64,000 nucleotides of DNA from Chrysogorgia sp. JL179-B06 (Eukaryota > Cnidaria > Anthozoa > Scleralcyonacea > Chrysogorgiidae). Location: assembly GCA_035772405.1 (NCBI GenBank), contig JAYKKM010000193.1:447501-511500 (forward strand), read 5' to 3'. Positions within the stretch are counted from its first letter, which is position 1. Every line of letters starts with the position of its first letter. Below the pieces are notes generated by a model. That model did no database searches and was not told the origin of the DNA. It worked only from the letters and a program-made list of their open reading frames with translations. Positions 60,451 through 64,000 of this stretch are shown here, one piece after another. A program made the position numbers and the translations under genes.

Positions 60451-60458
60451 GCTAAGGT

Positions 60459-60901
60459 TGATGCAAAGCTACAGATATCGTGAATTATATCTATGCTAAT
60501 AACAACCAATCAAAATGGAGATAGAGTGAAAATGCGTAATAATTAACATTAAGAAAAATATGAAAGCTTCTAAGTTCTCAACAGAACTGGATATAATACG
60601 AAAAAGAGAAATAAGAGAACTAAGAAGAGAAATAAGAAAAAAGAGAAAGAAGAGAACTTCGATATGTCGAAAAATAGTTCAGAGTACTTCGTATTTTCAT
60701 AGACGACGTTTCGAATGGTCATGAATGGTCACGCGAGTTTTTCGATATTTCACAAGGTTTTCTCAACTCACACGGGTTAGAATTTCTATTTCCAGCCACC
60801 TTAGTTCGAAAAAGAGGTGGGTCGCCACCTACCTATACTATCAAGTTTTGTGATTGGTTGATTAAAACAATAAAACAATAGAATCAACCACAAAGAAACC
60901 A
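60459..60901. other. Unassigned interval with a purine tract
   Basis: 60,598-60,660 is almost entirely A and G on the plus strand (repeated GAGAAATAAGA units). No gene is supported. Confidence 0.4.
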
Positions 60902-62362
60902 ATGTCCGAACCCTTTTTGTTACACTGTTACACTGTTAAACCACGATTGTTTGCTGATGACACAAACTTAACAGCCTCTGGTGAGACAATAAATGATGTC
61001 GAGATTGCAATGAATTCTGACTTAGAGAATCTAAGGAAATGGTTAATAGCTAACAAACTTAGTCTGAATGTAGCAAAAACGGAGTTTATGTTAATCGGCT
61101 CTAAACCAATGATTAACAATGTCTCTAACTCACAACCAAATGTCAGTATAGAAAATATACCGATTAAACAAGTGTTTGAAAGCAAAGCTCTAGGAGTGAC
61201 TGTTGACCAACATTTGTCGTGGAAAAGTAATACTGGGCATATCTGCAAGAAAATCACATCAGGATTAGGTGTTCTCCGACATGTACGAGAATTTGTTGAC
61301 AAAGACACTCTTCTCGCCATCTACAATGCCCTTGTTCAACCATATTTTAACTATTGTTGTGAAGTATGGGATGTATTTGGTGCGACTCAATCAACGCGTT
61401 TACAGAAGCTCCACAACAGAGCGGCTAGAATTATAGGAAATATGAGCAATGATGTAGACCACAAAATTGCATTAAATGCACTAGGGTGGCAACCTCTTCA
61501 AATGCAAAGAAAAAAATCAAAAGCTAAGATCATGTTCAAAGTTTTAAATAACATGGGACCAAAGAGTCTCACAAAATACTTTACTTATAAGAAAGAAAAA
61601 TCAAATTACAATCTTAGAAATATTTCAAAGGCTCTCTGTTTCCCAAAACCGCGTACCAATAACATGAAAAAGAGTTTCATGTATGATGGGGCATCTATAT
61701 GGAACTCTTTGCCCACAGAAATTAGGGAGAGCAAGACCCTGTCATACTTTGAACACAAAATCGCTACTCATACCTTAGAATGAGTTTTATGTAGATAGAA
61801 TGTGTAAAAAATGACCCTTCTTAAAATAGTCTATAGCATATACATTATCTGCTCTTTAGTCAGTGTGCACTCCACTCTGTTATATGTAGATCAATGGTGC
61901 ATGCCCGTTACTTATTTTCTTTACTATAACATATAAATTTGTTCTCTACTTAGTGCAGTCCACTGACCTATATCTAACTGTGAATTTTAAAACGGTTATG
62001 TGTAGGTCAGTGGTTACTTACTTTTTACTATAGCATATAAATTATCTATTCTTTACTTAATGTGCACTCCACTGACGTATATATAACCATTGTATAACCG
62101 TTATACGTGAGTAGTCGGTAAGTCGGTTATACAAATGTTATATATGGGTCAGTGGTGCATGCGAGAAATAAATATCTGTAAATATTCTAAAAACTAACAA
62201 CGTTATCGTTATGTTAATAATTTAGTATTCTATCTTTTAAAACTTATATATTTTGTAAATAGTTCTTTAATACCATTTTTATACATGTAACGTTTTTATA
62301 TTTTGCACACGCCCCCCGTGGAAATCAGCTTCGGTTGACGAGGTCAGCGTGTATAAATAAAG

Positions 62363-62365
<3 letters not shown>
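60902..62365 (+). pseudogene. 5'-truncated LINE (jockey/CR1/L2-type) with reverse transcriptase motif C
   Basis: The 293-codon frame (60,902-61,783) starts with about 15 unrelated residues and then LFADDTNLT, the reverse transcriptase catalytic motif (F17-D20). It continues NDLRKW-type thumb sequence (NLRKWLIANKLSLNVAKTE), FLGVTVD-type (KALGVTVDQHLSW), NYCCEVWD, LQKLHNRAARII, ALGWQPL and SIWNSLPTEIRES. It lacks the endonuclease and the N-terminal fingers, so it is inactive although the frame is open. The 3' untranslated region (61,784-62,345) is unusual in holding three hairpin-forming units. It ends with AATAAAGTATC and a TATC repeat. Confidence 0.88.

Positions 62366-62457
<92 letters not shown>
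62364..62457. repeat. TATC microsatellite (LINE tail)
   Basis: About 23 uninterrupted TATC units follow directly after the AATAAAG of the LINE 3' end, so the array is its expanded tail. Confidence 0.97.
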
Positions 62458-62870
62458 ACAACCATTGTTCCATGTAGCCAATCACAAAACCTGTTCATTT
62501 TAGGTACGTATTTACCGGAAGAGGTCGCTGACCCTGCATTGTATTAAAACTTTTCTTCAGGTTTTAATAATTGACAGATTTTAAGAAAATTCTGTAAATT
62601 TATTTTTCTTAGGGAAAGCCCTGATATTTTACTTGTCATGATAGTATTTTTATTTTTACTTTAGCTTACGGAAGCAACGAAGCAGAAACAACAGCATTGG
62701 AACGACACACTGGAGGTGAACGTTCAATTTGACAACTTTGCTAAATCTTATATCTAGTGTTATAAGGCACGTATAGAGTTCAAAATGTGCTATTAATGAC
62801 TTTGAACTATTATTAAGGGGAACGAAAAATAATATACAAAAAATAAATTACTTTTACATAAAAAACCGTT
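62458..62870. other. Unassigned interval
   Basis: No gene or repeat that I can support. Confidence 0.35.
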
Positions 62871-63010
62871 AAATATAATGTTTAGAAATGTTAGTAGTTT
62901 TACGGTATCTGCTCTAAGCCTTGTACTAACTCGAGAAATAACGTTTTCATGCTCGTATTTTATACTTCTGGACGCCACCATTTTAGAGCTTGCTCGACAG
63001 CTCAGAGTTG

Positions 63011-63343
63011 GCAAAATAATATTTTGAGCTCGCATTTTGAGTTTGCCTAAGTAACCAGGCCTTATTCAAAATGGCAGCCAGGGTTAGTTGTTATTTACAT
63101 GGTTAAGTGACAAAATTCTGACGAAAAATTTCAAAAAACGAGCCCAAACAATATTGGCCCACGCATGACGCGACACCCACTCACACTAATTATGACACAA
63201 ACAAACGATGACGTAATGAACCAGACGTACTTGACTCTGAAGATGACCGCATGAGGCCGTCGAAACGTCAGTCACCAACAACAGTCTTTCTCGAGACTAC
63301 AACAACCTGGACGATGAACTTCACACAACCAAAATATTATTCT
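63011..63343 (+). mobile_element. 333-bp insertion with 11-bp target duplication and a hammerhead-like core
   Basis: GCTCAGAGTTG is duplicated perfectly at 63000-63010 and 63344-63354. The uninterrupted arrangement is seen in the related foldback at 54.4 kb, so the insertion is real. It starts GCAAAATAATATTTTG and ends ACCAAAATATTATTCT, which are imperfect inverted copies. It carries the best-formed hammerhead-like core in the window on the plus strand. There is no coding frame of note. I infer a small non-autonomous retroelement, possibly derived from a Penelope-like terminal repeat. Confidence 0.75.
63232..63274 (+). ncRNA. Hammerhead-type ribozyme candidate
   Basis: Stem I TGACT (63232-63236) pairs exactly with AGTCA (63270-63274). 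CTGAAGA (63237-63243) and GAAAC (63262-63266) are the two core strands. Stem II can form GAC/GTC with one bulged T. GTC (63267-63269) is the expected cleavage triplet. Stem III would be only the ACGT self-complementary pair of bases, which favours a dimeric form. Activity is an inference. Confidence 0.6.
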
Positions 63344-63539
63344 GCTCAGAGTTGATGTGCAGCGGCGGTTTTCTTTTCAATTTTGACGTCATTTTTGACG
63401 GCTTTTGTTTCTTGTACTCAATGACGTCAGAATTGAAATGAAACCCGCACTGACGGGAGGACGAATTGTAATTAAACGAATTGTAATTAAGTTAGCAAAG
63501 CGAAAAGGTGGTAAACTGCCAAGATTTTTAGTGAAAAAA

Positions 63540-63569
63540 TACTGACGTTTCGAGCTCTTCATCAGAGTA
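63540..63569 (-). ncRNA. Hammerhead-type ribozyme candidate
   Basis: On the minus strand TACT, the canonical core CTGATGA, AGAGCTC, GAAAC, GTC and AGTA follow in order. Stem I (TACT/AGTA) pairs exactly. Stem II is minimal: GAGCTC is self-complementary and would leave almost no loop. It lies directly beside a TA tract, like the related motif at 47.74 kb. Confidence 0.5.
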
Positions 63570-63579
63570 AGACGCGATG

Positions 63580-64000
<421 letters not shown>

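Larger units (their letters stand above)
62875..63480. mobile_element. Second member of the 54.4 kb foldback family, interrupted
   Basis: 62,878-63,010 matches the arm of the 54.4 kb element (TTTAGAAATGTTAGTA, ACGGTATCTGCTC, TCGAGAAATAACGTTTTC, TTGCTCGACAG). After a 333-bp insertion it resumes as GTTGATGTGCAGCGGCGG. The right side ends in a hairpin of its own (63,367-63,449, arms with TTCAATT.TGACGTCATT). The second long arm is not recognisable. Confidence 0.65.

Noticed and set aside
60928..61320. Minus-strand 130-codon frame
   Set aside because: Antisense shadow of the LINE reverse transcriptase frame with the FADD motif.

Overview
The window looks like non-coding, repeat-dominated nuclear DNA of an invertebrate animal. 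Evidence: degenerate Penelope-like elements with GIY-YIG remnants, CR1/L2-type and restriction-endonuclease-type LINEs, several families of non-autonomous DNA transposons, tRNA-derived SINE heads, long AT microsatellites, and no compact gene structure or prokaryotic signals. A cnidarian is plausible from the repeat mix, but I cannot prove it from sequence alone. I found no host protein-coding gene that I can support.

Layout. Positions 1-13,235 are nested repeat debris: two Penelope-like reverse transcriptase fragments on the minus strand (1.4-3.0 kb), a CR1-like LINE tail meeting an R4/Dong-like LINE inside an ATT tract (4.6-5.95 kb), two small tandem-repeat blocks, one orphan reading frame (8.0-8.5 kb), a long foldback element with a 68-bp-arm hairpin (9.75-11.66 kb), and a Penelope GIY-YIG 3' part split by a 688-bp Mutator-like MITE with a perfect 9-bp target duplication. 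Positions 13,247-45,830 are one satellite array: about 340 copies of an AT-rich 91-bp monomer, with three differently organised domains (a 15-monomer higher-order repeat of 1,351 bp; an 8-monomer repeat of 728 bp inside a 2,274-bp duplication; and a roughly 8-9 kb superunit present twice). The array is interrupted once, at 25,891-27,268, by two identical-length TTAA elements bracketing 478 bp of unrelated DNA.

Positions 45,831-64,000 return to repeat debris: a TA-flanked MITE, long TA tracts, a second R4/Dong-like LINE carrying a nested 973-bp transposon, a cluster of palindromic elements (53-58.5 kb), two truncated LINE open frames, a hAT-like MITE with an 8-bp target duplication, and a LINE endonuclease fragment running off the right edge. 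Hammerhead-ribozyme-like cores recur at seven places. The best-formed one lies in a 333-bp insertion at 63 kb that has an 11-bp target duplication.

The genes here do not work together as a pathway. What the window records is a history of nested insertions and unequal exchange. The most informative points are the satellite's layered organisation, the composite TTAA insertion, the apparent TAA-tract targeting by the R4/Dong-like LINE, and the recurring hammerhead-like motifs.
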